Positions 9,117 through 19,007 of a stretch of DNA of 64,000 nucleotides are shown piece after piece. The position numbers were made by a program, and so were the translations under genes. Within the stretch, counting starts at the first letter, position 1, and every line of letters begins with the position of its first letter. A model generated the notes under the pieces. The model did not search any database. It saw only the letters and a program-made list of their open reading frames with translations, and had not been told where the DNA came from. The DNA is from an uncultured Clostridia bacterium (lineage in GTDB: Bacteria; Bacillota; Clostridia; UMGS1810), in contig CAKSPF010000004.1 in NCBI GenBank assembly GCA_934481345.1, positions 1-64,000 on the forward strand, written 5' to 3'.

Positions 9117-10949
9117 TTAAAATGCTGCAGGGGTTTCTTCGGATATATTTTCATTCTCCGAATAATCCGTATCACCGCCGGCAGGAATTTGTACATATAC
9201 CAAAAGTTCATGCATAGGCATTTTTATTTTATGACTGTACCTTTGCGTCATTTCCTTATTCATAAATAAACCGCCGTCATATTCACCGAGAACATCTTGA
9301 TGATACACATTAACTTCACTGTTCCAACGGTATTTTTTTGATTTATATTTTTTTACATCGGATACAGGATCTATATATACAATCCGTCTTTTGCGAAATA
9401 CTATATAACATATAGCTGTCAGTGATACTGTTAAAAGACAAACATATATTATAAGCAGAATCGGAGAAATCCACCATATCCATTGATGATTAACGTCCTT
9501 ATTGTTAAAAAGGTCCCTGGCAACCGTATCTATTTCCACATGTGTGTTCAAAAGAACATTGTAGCTATAACTTTCCTTAAAAGGAGCAATGCGGTTTTCG
9601 CCCGGAAGTTTGTTCACCTTAACATCATATTTCAGATACAACGGCAAATAATACAAAAGCTCTTTATATTCATCAAAGCTAAAATCCGTAGTGAACAACG
9701 GAAAAATGTTATTTACAATCGTGGATAATCTTGTTTGGCAAAGACTTTTGTAAAATCCCTGCATCATTTTTTCATAGCGTTCGCCTCTTGCCCAGTCGCC
9801 CTCGTTATAATACCGTATATACGCAAGAGTCTGCGGTCCGTCCAGCAAAAATTTTCCGCTTTTTTCTTCAAGGTATTTGGTTCTTACAATATCAGAGGTC
9901 AATCTGTAATCATTTTCCAAACTGCTTATGTATTGATTTATATACGGCACCTGATATTTTTTAATTTGAACTTCAATTCCATCGACAGCGTTAATCATTT
10001 GCATAAAATAATTATAGTCAAGTAAAAGGTAGTTATCAATTTTCAGTCCGTAATTTTCTTCTATTGTTCTTATGACAAGCTCAACGCCGCCGCAATTATA
10101 TGCATTTGTAAGTCTTCCGCAGCCTATTGTCGGAATGTAAACATATGATTCTTTCAGTATTGTAGTAAAAGAAACTTCCCTGTTATTTGTGTTTACTGTG
10201 GCAAGTACCATATAATCGGAATAAGATTTTGTCAATTCACTGCGGTTCCAATGGTCAGCACCGATAAAAATAAAATTCTTAACTCCGGGAACCGACTGAA
10301 CAAACTTTTTATTATCCATCCAGGTATCATATGCTTGTTTTTCATACTCTGTTCCTATACCGCTCGTTTCAATAGTTCCGACATGAAAATTCTTTGCGAT
10401 ATGCATCTTCTGCCCATCTTCATACCAAATGGCAAATACGGTGTACCACCCGTTTTCGGATAATTCTACCTCCGTGGTATCGTATGCCGTTCTGTATCCG
10501 TAACCGGTATTGTAATTAAATTTTTTTCCTGTTTCAATAAGCTCATTCCACTGGTAGTTACCGTTATACTCAAATCTTTCATTGCCCGTATACACCCAGG
10601 CAAGATATACTCCCTCTATATCGTTTGAATTAAGAGTTAAAGTTTTGTTGTTTAACTCCATTTCGGGGACCGTATCTCCGCTGCTGTTTGTGTTAACGCT
10701 TTTTTCCTCAAAATAGGTCCGGTCTTCTATCGGCTCAACACCGTTTTTATATACTGTTCTTGCCGATAAGTCGCATATATCAAGTTTACTGTATGTATAC
10801 TTTAACTGCCCGTAAACCAATATTGCTGTTACAATCAAAAATATTATCACAGAAATCCAGCATAGTAAACTTTTATTTCGGTGTTTGTACGGATATTTTT
10901 TTCCTTTAAGAAAAATTATCAACCTGTCATTTTTTAGATTAATTATCAT
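9117..10949 (-). CDS. LytR-CpsA-Psr (LCP) family ligase with an extra extracellular domain
   Basis: 610 residues with a membrane helix at about 30-48 and a second near 505-535. Residues about 95-190 form a domain resembling the C-terminal repeats of the large surface protein at 21929-27958. Residues about 224-400 are the LCP catalytic domain (DYMVLATVNTNNREVSFTTIL, NAYNCGGVELVIRTIEENYG, DGPQTLAYIRYYNEGDWARGER). LCP enzymes attach polysaccharides from lipid carriers to the cell wall. The usual PRD motif after the second strand reads LKE here, while the later Arg-rich helix is kept. ATGA overlap with the preceding gene and a GGAGAG site 7 nt upstream fix the start. Confidence 0.85.
   Translation of the reverse strand: MIINLKNDRLIIFLKGKKYPYKHRNKSLLCWISVIIFLIVTAILVYGQLKYTYSKLDICDLSARTVYKNGVEPIEDRTYFEEKSVNTNSSGDTVPEMELNNKTLTLNSNDIEGVYLAWVYTGNERFEYNGNYQWNELIETGKKFNYNTGYGYRTAYDTTEVELSENGWYTVFAIWYEDGQKMHIAKNFHVGTIETSGIGTEYEKQAYDTWMDNKKFVQSVPGVKNFIFIGADHWNRSELTKSYSDYMVLATVNTNNREVSFTTILKESYVYIPTIGCGRLTNAYNCGGVELVIRTIEENYGLKIDNYLLLDYNYFMQMINAVDGIEVQIKKYQVPYINQYISSLENDYRLTSDIVRTKYLEEKSGKFLLDGPQTLAYIRYYNEGDWARGERYEKMMQGFYKSLCQTRLSTIVNNIFPLFTTDFSFDEYKELLYYLPLYLKYDVKVNKLPGENRIAPFKESYSYNVLLNTHVEIDTVARDLFNNKDVNHQWIWWISPILLIIYVCLLTVSLTAICYIVFRKRRIVYIDPVSDVKKYKSKKYRWNSEVNVYHQDVLGEYDGGLFMNKEMTQRYSHKIKMPMHELLVYVQIPAGGDTDYSENENISEETPAAF
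10380..10667 (-). repeat. Single copy of the shared domain inside the LCP gene
   Basis: Residues about 95-190 read NKTLTLNSND, AWVYTGNERFE, WNELIETGKKFN, GYGYRTAY and GWYTVFAIWYEDG, matching position by position the surface-protein C-terminal repeats. It lies outside the membrane, between the first helix and the LCP domain. Confidence 0.7.
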
Positions 10950-12163
10950 TGTTTTGCTCTCCGTTTTGTCTTAAATCCCATTTTCTTTAATACTTTATTC
11001 CCGATATGTTTTATAAATCTTACCCCTTTGGGATAAATTCCGAAAACACCGTTTTCACCGTATTTTGACGCAATATACATGAACCCTTTTTTGGCATACA
11101 TTTGCCTTGCAGTCTCAACATCTTCAATCGGCACTCCGTCATCAATGCACGACAAATGCGGTTGTTTTGCCGATGCCTCGCTTATATCACGCCGCTGATA
11201 TATTACATTCTGCTTAATCATTTCAAATAAACAGTTTCCTTTTTGATTATTTATAATGCAAAGCGATATTCCGAGATCCGGGTTTTTGAAAAAGGCTGTT
11301 TCGTTTTTAATTCCCCAAAAATCCCCAATTGTAATATCGGAAACACGGGACATTCCCGCATATTTGCACGCGGTTATATACCTATCGTTTTTTATGCTGT
11401 AACAGCTCGGTCTGAGCAATACGTTTTTATAAAAAATTTTGCGGTAAATATTTTTTTTGATTTTTTGCTTCCCGATAATAAACGTTTCATTATGCACCTG
11501 CCACCCGAAAGATTTATCGCGGAAATCGGCACGGGTAATTTCTCCGTATTTTTTCTTTATGAAGTCAAGATAGTTTTTCCACAGAGAAGGAGCCATAACG
11601 CCGTGACAGACAATGTCAACCGTATACAGCAATTCATTTTTTTGACCTAAATATGAATATAAAGCCGCAACCTGACAGGGTGTGCCCGAAAACAAAACCT
11701 GCATACCGTTATCTAAATCGTCCTTTACCGTTCTGAAAATATCTTCCGTTTTACTCTGCACATATTTACTTCCCTGCAGCTTATATAACCGTTTTGCAGA
11801 CTCTATGCGGATATGGCAGACTTCAAACAAGTCATTAAAAGCCGCTCCGTATACAGTGCCGCCTGAATTCAATATACTTTTTGCAAGTTCTGCAAACAAT
11901 CCGCCGGACTGACTCTTTTTCAGAACTTCTGAATCTTTGCTTTGTACAGCAAAAACACTTTCAAACAAATTGCGCGAAACGGATTTATTGATAAAATGGC
12001 AGTTACTACGGCATTTTCCGCATAAAACACACCGTTTTGTATCAATCTGCGGATAACAAAATCCGTAACTGTCCGGTTGCATTGTAACGGCATTTTCATT
12101 ACATACAGCTTTGCATACACCGCATCCGCTGCAATTTTCCTTTTTATCAAAAACCGTTGTCAC
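10946..12163 (-). CDS. FrhB-like (F420H2 dehydrogenase beta subunit) 4Fe-4S protein of polysaccharide locus
   Basis: 405 residues. Two ferredoxin-type clusters open the protein (CSGCGVCKAVC and CVLCGKCRSNC), followed by the FrhB N- and C-terminal domains (KSQSGGLFAELAKSIL, GTPCQVAAL, CHGVMAPSLW). Homologues occur next to polysaccharide pyruvyl transferases in many capsule loci, as here, and are thought to act as flavin/Fe-S oxidoreductases on sugars; the exact reaction is unknown. The GTG at 12163 has AAGGGGG 7 nt upstream and is preferred over the TTG at 12181. Coupled to LCP downstream by ATGA overlap. Confidence 0.85.
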   Translation of the reverse strand: MTTVFDKKENCSGCGVCKAVCNENAVTMQPDSYGFCYPQIDTKRCVLCGKCRSNCHFINKSVSRNLFESVFAVQSKDSEVLKKSQSGGLFAELAKSILNSGGTVYGAAFNDLFEVCHIRIESAKRLYKLQGSKYVQSKTEDIFRTVKDDLDNGMQVLFSGTPCQVAALYSYLGQKNELLYTVDIVCHGVMAPSLWKNYLDFIKKKYGEITRADFRDKSFGWQVHNETFIIGKQKIKKNIYRKIFYKNVLLRPSCYSIKNDRYITACKYAGMSRVSDITIGDFWGIKNETAFFKNPDLGISLCIINNQKGNCLFEMIKQNVIYQRRDISEASAKQPHLSCIDDGVPIEDVETARQMYAKKGFMYIASKYGENGVFGIYPKGVRFIKHIGNKVLKKMGFKTKRRAKQ

Positions 12164-12177
12164 AGTTTGTCCCCCTT

Positions 12178-13269
12178 TCAATTTAATTTCAAAGAATTTT
12201 TAAGCCATGAAATTGACTTGATTTGCTCCTTCAGAAGTTGTGAATTTACTTTTTCCCAGTCGGTTTTTCCGTTTTTTTCATTCGGAAGAAGTCTGTCCGA
12301 TAAATCAAAGAGTTCAAGCAAATCTGTTATTCTTGAAGATTTCTCTGCATTTGACGCCTCAGCGTAAAACTCCTTTTTGAAAATTAACGAAAAAGCAACT
12401 CCGTGAAACGAATTTGTTACAACCGCCTCAGCTTCGGCAAACATTCCGACAAATTCCTCCGGCGAGGCTGCTATGTACATAATAAAGTCTTTGCAGGTTA
12501 GCCTTTGCCTCAATGTGGGATTAATTAAAACAAGCTTACAGTCTTTGCCGTCCGCTAAAGCACGCGCTTTTTCTATTGTGTATTTGCAGCCTTCCATCAT
12601 ATACACAAGTATATACTTATCCGGCAGATTATGCGGTTTTTTTGCTATATTAATCCACTTAGAAGAACTTAAAAGCAGCGTGGGGTCCAATACATTCTCG
12701 ACTGTTTTATCCGTCAGCTCTGCCACCGATTCGCACATACTTTTTTCGCGAACGGAAACGCTTTCAAAGCTTTTTAAGTGTTCAATACATTTTGATTTAT
12801 ATTTCTGCGGAAAAGAATCATAACCGATACTTGCGGCATATGCAATTTTTTTGACATCAGGATCGGCAAAATCAAGAAAATAGCTGAAATCTCCTCCGAC
12901 CGCATCCGGATTAAATACCTGGTCGCTGCCCGTTATGATTGTTTCAAATCCCGACGCTGCTTTTTGCAAATCCTTCTTTGTTCTGCATTTCTCTGTTACG
13001 GTTAAATACTTTTTTGTAAATTCATTAAAGTTATGACGTTTTTTAATCAAGCCAAAGCTTTTGATGCATTTTTTTGCTCCTGCGGATAAAGTTTTACAGT
13101 ATCTGACATCAAAAGGACGGTATATACGCTCCATATGCGGACACCTGTAATCTATTATGTCAGCATGTACTCCGATTTCTTCAAGGATATTTTCAAGAGC
13201 AAACGCTTGCAGAATTGCTCCGTAATTCAAAGCTCTGTGAAATGTAATAACCGCTGCCCGCTTATTCAT
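12178..13269 (-). CDS. Polysaccharide pyruvyl transferase family protein
   Basis: 363 residues. The N-terminal AAVITFHRALNYGAILQAFAL, the central ITGSDQVFNP and the C-terminal VVTNSFHGVAFSLIF are hallmarks of the pyruvyl transferase (CsaB/WcaK-type) family, which transfers pyruvate from PEP to form sugar ketals. Start ATG has AAAGGAG 8 nt upstream. It overlaps the end of the preceding GT2 gene by 8 bp. With the FrhB-like neighbour it suggests a pyruvylated, acidic exopolysaccharide (inference). Confidence 0.85.
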   Translation of the reverse strand: MNKRAAVITFHRALNYGAILQAFALENILEEIGVHADIIDYRCPHMERIYRPFDVRYCKTLSAGAKKCIKSFGLIKKRHNFNEFTKKYLTVTEKCRTKKDLQKAASGFETIITGSDQVFNPDAVGGDFSYFLDFADPDVKKIAYAASIGYDSFPQKYKSKCIEHLKSFESVSVREKSMCESVAELTDKTVENVLDPTLLLSSSKWINIAKKPHNLPDKYILVYMMEGCKYTIEKARALADGKDCKLVLINPTLRQRLTCKDFIMYIAASPEEFVGMFAEAEAVVTNSFHGVAFSLIFKKEFYAEASNAEKSSRITDLLELFDLSDRLLPNEKNGKTDWEKVNSQLLKEQIKSISWLKNSLKLN

Positions 13270-14227
13270 TTGTTTTTCTCCTTTCAAAAGTTTTTTTGGG
13301 ACACACTAATACGGCAATTGCACCGAGCTTTTTTCTTGTGCTGAAATTTTTACTGAATAAGTACGGCATTAAATTTTTCAGCACAAATTTTTTGTAAGAT
13401 TTACTCCTTGCTTTTTCATCGTAATTAGCCATAATGTGAATCATAGTCACACATTGCAGGGTTTTTTCAAGCTTGACAGCCTGCCGCAGGATCTTTTCTT
13501 CCTCGGGGATTTTTTTCAGTATTTTTTCACAGGCATTTACAGCATCACACCATTTTTCCTGGAAAACGTCTGTTTGTCCTCGTTGTATAAGAGCGCCCAT
13601 ACTGCCGTTTTCATAATAATATAGCTTGCTGCCTGATACGCAGACGGCATTTTCACTTTGACTGCACATGAGATAATCAAATAAAAACAATAAATCTTCT
13701 GCCAAAGTTTGATTTTCGTCAAATCTGATATTTTTCTTTTTTATAATATCTGTTTTGAATAATTTACCGCCTATATATCCTTTAATTCCGTCTGCCTCAT
13801 TAAATAAACTTAATTGTGCTTCCCGTCGATTCAGTACGGTTACTCTGTTTGAATTATCTCCTGCATCGGTTTTTGAAAGTCCGCAGACAGAAATATCGCA
13901 GCAATATGATTTTAAGTTACTCAGTAAAACGGAAATGTAATTTACAAAAATATAGTCATCGGAATCTACAAAACAGCAATAATCTCCGGACATCATATCT
14001 ATTCCTGCATTTCTTGCAGATGACACACCGCCGTTTTCTTTATGAATTACACGAATTCGTCTATCTTTTTTTGCATAAGCATCACATATCTTTCCGCTGT
14101 CATCCGCCGAGCCGTCATCAACCAAAATAATTTCCAAATCTGATTCCGTTTGGTTAATGATACTGTCAAAACATCTGACAAGATATTCTTGCCTGTTATA
14201 AATCGGAATAATAACAGAAACCATCAT
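13262..14227 (-). CDS. Glycosyltransferase family 2
   Basis: 321 residues. GT-A fold with VSVIIPIYNRQEYLVRCFDSI at the start, ILVDDGSADDSG, and the metal-binding FVDSDDY motif near residue 90. Adds one sugar of the repeat unit on the cytoplasmic face; donor and acceptor cannot be predicted. The ATG at 14227 has AGGAGG at 5 nt. Overlaps the pyruvyl transferase start. Confidence 0.88.
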   Translation of the reverse strand: MMVSVIIPIYNRQEYLVRCFDSIINQTESDLEIILVDDGSADDSGKICDAYAKKDRRIRVIHKENGGVSSARNAGIDMMSGDYCCFVDSDDYIFVNYISVLLSNLKSYCCDISVCGLSKTDAGDNSNRVTVLNRREAQLSLFNEADGIKGYIGGKLFKTDIIKKKNIRFDENQTLAEDLLFLFDYLMCSQSENAVCVSGSKLYYYENGSMGALIQRGQTDVFQEKWCDAVNACEKILKKIPEEEKILRQAVKLEKTLQCVTMIHIMANYDEKARSKSYKKFVLKNLMPYLFSKNFSTRKKLGAIAVLVCPKKTFERRKTNE

Positions 14228-14247
14228 TTTTTCCTCCTGACGATTTG

Positions 14248-15225
14248 TTATAATGACCATAATCTGAATGCAAGCTTTGGTGTAAAATAAGTAAGCAGCA
14301 TACCTATTTTCTTTTTTGCACCGATATACGGAGTTTTCAAATATGCAATCATATTTTCTTTTATATACTTTCGCATATTCTTGTACTCCGTAGTATCACT
14401 TTTACCATAATACGCCAACACACGGGCAGCGGTAGAGCTATGCCATACCTTCATCATTTTAATCTGCTTTTTAAATTCATCAAATCCTGTATAAGAATCG
14501 TCAATAATCAAATCAAACACATCCGCATAATAAAACCATTTATCTGCAACCTTGTTATTTTCGGTAATTCCACGTATTATGCCGGTGTTTTCTCTTGCTA
14601 TATAATGATAAACGCAAGAAGAAGTGCAGCACCCTCTTTTTGCATATTTCATATATTCATAGTTAAAATAATGATCTTCAAACAAATACCGTTTTTCGTC
14701 CGGAAAGCGTATATTATATTTTTTGATAATCTCATTCTTATATAATTTATTGCAAACAAAAGCACCGTATGAGCGATTTACCGGTATCAGCATATTATTC
14801 AGAAACATCTCATTGTCCATAAGCTTATCCTTGTATTCCGTGTGATACTTTTCATTTCCGTTTTCATCTTCAAGAATATATCCGCAAGCTGATATATCAC
14901 TATCATTCATTTCAATTGCATTCAGTAAAATTTTTAAATAATCCGGACTGACATAATCATCCGAATCAACAAAGGCTATGTATTCTCCGATACACTTTTC
15001 AAGTCCGGTATTTCTTGCAGCTGCAAGACCGCCGTTTTTTCTGTAAACCGTAATAAATCGGCTGTCTTGTTTTGAAAACTCCTCACAAATATCGGGTGTT
15101 TTATCCGTTGCGCCGTCAACAACGACGATAATTTCAAAATCAGTATATGTTTGTTTTTTCAAACTCTCCAAGCATTTTGCAATGTATTTTTCAGTATTAT
15201 ATGCTGCAATGACAACTGAAATCAT
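14248..15225 (-). CDS. Glycosyltransferase family 2
   Basis: 325 residues with the same GT-A layout as its neighbour: MISVVIAAYNTEKYIAKCLE, VVVDGATDKTPDIC and FVDSDDYVSPDYLK. The two GT2 genes are adjacent and similar in the first 100 residues, consistent with an old duplication, but differ C-terminally. Start ATG has GGAGTG about 10 nt upstream. Part of the exopolysaccharide operon. Confidence 0.88.
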   Translation of the reverse strand: MISVVIAAYNTEKYIAKCLESLKKQTYTDFEIIVVVDGATDKTPDICEEFSKQDSRFITVYRKNGGLAAARNTGLEKCIGEYIAFVDSDDYVSPDYLKILLNAIEMNDSDISACGYILEDENGNEKYHTEYKDKLMDNEMFLNNMLIPVNRSYGAFVCNKLYKNEIIKKYNIRFPDEKRYLFEDHYFNYEYMKYAKRGCCTSSCVYHYIARENTGIIRGITENNKVADKWFYYADVFDLIIDDSYTGFDEFKKQIKMMKVWHSSTAARVLAYYGKSDTTEYKNMRKYIKENMIAYLKTPYIGAKKKIGMLLTYFTPKLAFRLWSL

Positions 15226-15245
15226 ATTTGTATATCACTCCAAAC

Positions 15246-16622
15246 TCACCTGATATATTTTGATTTGTCAGTAATCTGCCGATTAATTTTTTCAATTTCC
15301 TTCTTATGCCCGAAATATATCCCTGACGAAAAACCGACGGATATAATATAGACATATACTGTTTCAAGGTCGTAAAGCGGATTTCCCGTAATACAGTATG
15401 CCAGGAAAAATACTTGGTAACACAACGAAAATATCAATACGGTTTTTGTCTTATCAGAAAGACAAATCATGTTTTTTGTACTTTTCACCGCAAGCCGCAC
15501 CGTCTGTGTTATTGCAGATATAAACAGCGATATGAAAATCAAAAAACCTATAACTCCCGTTTCGCATAATAACTGAAGAAAAACATTGTGTGCATCTCTT
15601 AAAACAGAATCCTGATTATAAAAATTTACTACTTCCTTACTGAATTCACGCCATCCAATGCCTAATACCGGCGAATTCTTAAAGAAATTCCATGCTATTG
15701 CATAAAGCTTAAACCGTCCGTTGGAAACATCTGAAGTTTCATTTTCCGTCAAAAACATTGCCGTTATTCTCTTTATAGAAGAAGCAATACCTTCTACATA
15801 AAATGAAAGCGCATATATGACAAGTGACATACTGCTGACTATAAACAAGACCGTTACTAATTTATTTGCAAAAGCACCTTTTTTACATATAATATACGTT
15901 ATGAGTATTGCAAAGACCGAGAAAATAAGGACTCCCCGTTTACCTGTCAATATAAGAGCAAAAAGGGCAACTGCCGGCAGCAAAGCTTTCCTGAGTATAT
16001 TCTTATGGGATTTCATAAAAAGCAGTGCAAACGAAGCACATAATGCAATCGCCGTATAAATCCCATTCTGGCTGTAATGATTCGACAGACCGACTGCATG
16101 ATGATTGTATTGTACCTGTTCATATAAATGAGCCTTTTGATTTGTTGTAAAGCTCGGATATATATTAGCCATATAAAAATCGGTGTCAAAATAAAACCAT
16201 AACGTTGCTATAACATGAACAATTCCTGCCGCAAGTATGCAATAAAATATAATATAAAAAAACTCTTCATCATACTTCATAAGTATAACAATTAAAACAA
16301 GAACCGCATATCGTATAATATATGTAAGATTTTCTTTGATGTTTTCTGTTGTTACCAGCATCACAAGGAGAGTCAGTATAAGCAGCCATTCTATCGGCTG
16401 AATTTCTGTTTTATGCAAGCTGAGCTTTTTATCTGTCATGAAGTATATAAGCAGCAATGCTACCGCAAATCCCTGAATTACAAATGTTGAGGCAGAAGAA
16501 ACAGTAAACATAAGTATGCTCATAAGCTGTGTATGATAGACATTAAAAATAAGAAGAAATGCCGATATCCATAACATATAAGTATGCTGCACATTTTTAG
16601 GCTGAATTATATATTTATCCAC
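15246..16622 (-). CDS. O-antigen ligase/polymerase family membrane protein (Wzy-like)
   Basis: 458 residues, about 10-12 membrane helices, with a long extracellular loop before NSPVLGIGWREFSKEV and RDAHNVFLQLLCETG; the GIGW...HN...E pattern is the Wzy_C signature of O-antigen polymerases and ligases. Expected to polymerise flipped repeat units outside the membrane. GTG start with AAAGGA 8 nt upstream. Lies between a GT4 and a GT2 gene. Confidence 0.85.
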   Translation of the reverse strand: MDKYIIQPKNVQHTYMLWISAFLLIFNVYHTQLMSILMFTVSSASTFVIQGFAVALLLIYFMTDKKLSLHKTEIQPIEWLLILTLLVMLVTTENIKENLTYIIRYAVLVLIVILMKYDEEFFYIIFYCILAAGIVHVIATLWFYFDTDFYMANIYPSFTTNQKAHLYEQVQYNHHAVGLSNHYSQNGIYTAIALCASFALLFMKSHKNILRKALLPAVALFALILTGKRGVLIFSVFAILITYIICKKGAFANKLVTVLFIVSSMSLVIYALSFYVEGIASSIKRITAMFLTENETSDVSNGRFKLYAIAWNFFKNSPVLGIGWREFSKEVVNFYNQDSVLRDAHNVFLQLLCETGVIGFLIFISLFISAITQTVRLAVKSTKNMICLSDKTKTVLIFSLCYQVFFLAYCITGNPLYDLETVYVYIISVGFSSGIYFGHKKEIEKINRQITDKSKYIR

Positions 16623-16673
16623 ATCTGCATTCCTTTCTGTTTTTTAACAGTAAAATATACCGCAAAAGCTTAT

Positions 16674-17771
16674 TTAATCATAAATTTGCTCCATCCGTTT
16701 TCCCAGTTCTGCCGCATCGTATCCCGAAGCAGCTATTTTATCGGCTACATTCTTTCGTCCGTATGTTTTAGCAAGTGATACTGCCTTTTTTGCCCATTCG
16801 GACGCACCTGAGTCAAGCGGCATAAAAACGGCACGGCTTGTAATCATAATCTCGCTTGTTACAGCATCTGAAAACAGACACGGCAAATCGGCAGTTTGCG
16901 CCTCAACACCGGCAATAGGTAATCCCTCATGGAAAGAAGGAAATAAAAATAAATCCATTGCCTGATAGAACCGGGCAATGTCAGACCTTGAGCCCATAAA
17001 TTCAATATGTTCCGAAACGCCTTTTTTTATTGCATATTCACGAACACTCTCCATTGCGTCGCCGCTGCCCAAAAACAGCATGATTATATTTTTTTCTGAC
17101 TTTATTGCTTCGGCTATAATATCAACCATAAAATAATGATTTTTCTGCGGAATAAAATTTCCTGCATGTCCCAATACCAGTTTATTATCCCAACCGAATT
17201 CCGACCGAACCTCATTCCGCACCTTTTCGTTATAGGAAAACAAATCCGTATCAATACCGTTTTTTATTATTTGAATTGTGTTATTACTTTTGAAATATTT
17301 TTCTCCATACAGCCACATAGCTGCTTCTGTAGAACAAGCCAGTTTTACATCTGATATTTTTCTTACAAGCGGTCTGAATAAAAAATGAAAAATATCTGCT
17401 GTCTTTCCGCCAACCGAAGCAGTGTTGTGTGAATGTGCTATAATGCGCTTAACGCCTGCAATACGGCATATTATGAAAGCCATGGGATTAGCACACGAAT
17501 TTTTATGAATATGTACCGCATCATATTTTTCTGTTTTTAAAAGCTTGTATAGCGACAGGCAATACGGCAGAACGGTTCTTTGAGGAGGCAAATGATGTAT
17601 TTTAACATTACTATCCTTAAAAAGCGGAATTGATTCACTTGCCGGGTATGTTGTCACAAATTCAAACGATACAGCATTTTTGTCTATATGCTTAAATAAG
17701 TTTGTTTGAAAGGAAACAATCCCACCAATGCTTTCAGTCAGACTGAGATGCAAAATTTTTTTCTTGTACAT
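16674..17771 (-). CDS. Glycosyltransferase family 4
   Basis: 365 residues, GT-B fold. N-terminal LTESIGGIVSFQTNLFKHID contains the acceptor-side glycine loop; the C-terminal half has LGHAGNFIPQKNHYFMVDII and the nucleotide-sugar motif FLFPSFHEGLPIAGVEAQ (E-x7-E). Adds an internal sugar to the repeat unit. Start ATG with AAGGAG 9 nt upstream. Confidence 0.88.
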   Translation of the reverse strand: MYKKKILHLSLTESIGGIVSFQTNLFKHIDKNAVSFEFVTTYPASESIPLFKDSNVKIHHLPPQRTVLPYCLSLYKLLKTEKYDAVHIHKNSCANPMAFIICRIAGVKRIIAHSHNTASVGGKTADIFHFLFRPLVRKISDVKLACSTEAAMWLYGEKYFKSNNTIQIIKNGIDTDLFSYNEKVRNEVRSEFGWDNKLVLGHAGNFIPQKNHYFMVDIIAEAIKSEKNIIMLFLGSGDAMESVREYAIKKGVSEHIEFMGSRSDIARFYQAMDLFLFPSFHEGLPIAGVEAQTADLPCLFSDAVTSEIMITSRAVFMPLDSGASEWAKKAVSLAKTYGRKNVADKIAASGYDAAELGKRMEQIYD

Positions 17772-17899
17772 TACAATTTACTCCTTGTAACATTTCTATT
17801 TCTGTAAAATCACAGCTTCTATAATTGCTTTTTTCTAATCACACCCGATACATTTGATTCCGAATAACACTATTTATGATTTCATTAAGCTTTCCGCCT

Positions 17900-19006
17900 T
17901 TACAAACCGGCAATCATCTTCACCGTTTTATCCGCCGTTGTTTTAAAATCAAACTTTTCGGATGATTTAATGCATTTTTGACTAATATCATTTATATTAC
18001 GGCATTGCTTATAAGCCAAGATTTTATCCGCAATCAATTCGGGATTTCTCGACTCTGTAAGACTGCCGCAGATTCCGTCTTGTATAATTTCCGAAACAGC
18101 GCCCACATTTGTTGCTGCAACCGGCTTGCCCAAAGCTAAGTATTCGGCAAGGCACAAACCGAAGCCCTCCCATTTTGAAAGTAAAACAGCAACATCAAAA
18201 ATTGCAATATATTCATACGGATTATTCACCCAACCGGTAATTGCTGTTTTATCAAAAACATTATTCTTTTTGAGAGCTGTTATAAAATCCTCTCTGAGTT
18301 CTCCGTCACCAACCCAAACAAAGCGTGCGTCGGGATGTTTTTTTGCAATACAGCCGGCAACCTCCGCAAAAAGCAGCGGGTCCTTCTGATCTGACAGTCT
18401 TGCGGCACAGCCGACAATAAAATCTTTTTCTTCATATCCGAATTTGGCTCTTTCGGTTTTGATTGATTTGCATTTATCTAAGTCTATACCGTTATAAATG
18501 ACCTCAATTTTATTTTTATTGCAAATTTTATTCTTTAATGCAATCCTTTTTTCATATTCTGAAATCGTTACTATTTTATCCGTTGTCATTGCCAGAATTT
18601 TTTCCATAAAGCGGTAAAACGTCTTTTTCTTTGATGATATATCCATATCAAACGACCACCCGTGAGGATTATATATCACTTTACATCCCAACCCCATTAC
18701 GGCTATCCGCCCTACCGCTCCCGCCATTGAGGAGTGGCAATATAAAACATCAGGATTTTCTTTTTTTATTATTTTCCGAATTTTCAAAACCGCCTGTAAG
18801 TCTTTTGATACCGATATTTCTCTCGGCACATCCAAATCATATACCGTACAGGCATTTGCAGGTAACAATTCTTTACCGTACTCCGAAGCACATATCAATA
18901 CCGTATCATAATTTTTATAAGTGTGTTCAATGAGCATTCTTGTATAAACTTCCACACCGCCGCCGTGACTAAGGGCAATATGCAAAACTTTACAGTGCGT
19001 GTCCAT
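17900..19006 (-). CDS. Glycosyltransferase family 4
   Basis: 368 residues, GT-B fold. Key motifs are HIALSHGGGVEVYTRMLIEH at the start, the central GCAARLSDQKDPLLFAEV, and WEGFGLCLAEYLALGKPV near the C-terminus. Often the second transferase after the initiating enzyme. Start ATG with AAGGGGAG 9 nt upstream; an in-frame extension 15 codons longer lies within the sugar transferase gene. A 128-bp gap separates it from the next GT4 gene. Confidence 0.88.
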   Translation of the reverse strand: MDTHCKVLHIALSHGGGVEVYTRMLIEHTYKNYDTVLICASEYGKELLPANACTVYDLDVPREISVSKDLQAVLKIRKIIKKENPDVLYCHSSMAGAVGRIAVMGLGCKVIYNPHGWSFDMDISSKKKTFYRFMEKILAMTTDKIVTISEYEKRIALKNKICNKNKIEVIYNGIDLDKCKSIKTERAKFGYEEKDFIVGCAARLSDQKDPLLFAEVAGCIAKKHPDARFVWVGDGELREDFITALKKNNVFDKTAITGWVNNPYEYIAIFDVAVLLSKWEGFGLCLAEYLALGKPVAATNVGAVSEIIQDGICGSLTESRNPELIADKILAYKQCRNINDISQKCIKSSEKFDFKTTADKTVKMIAGL

Positions 19007-19007
19007 T

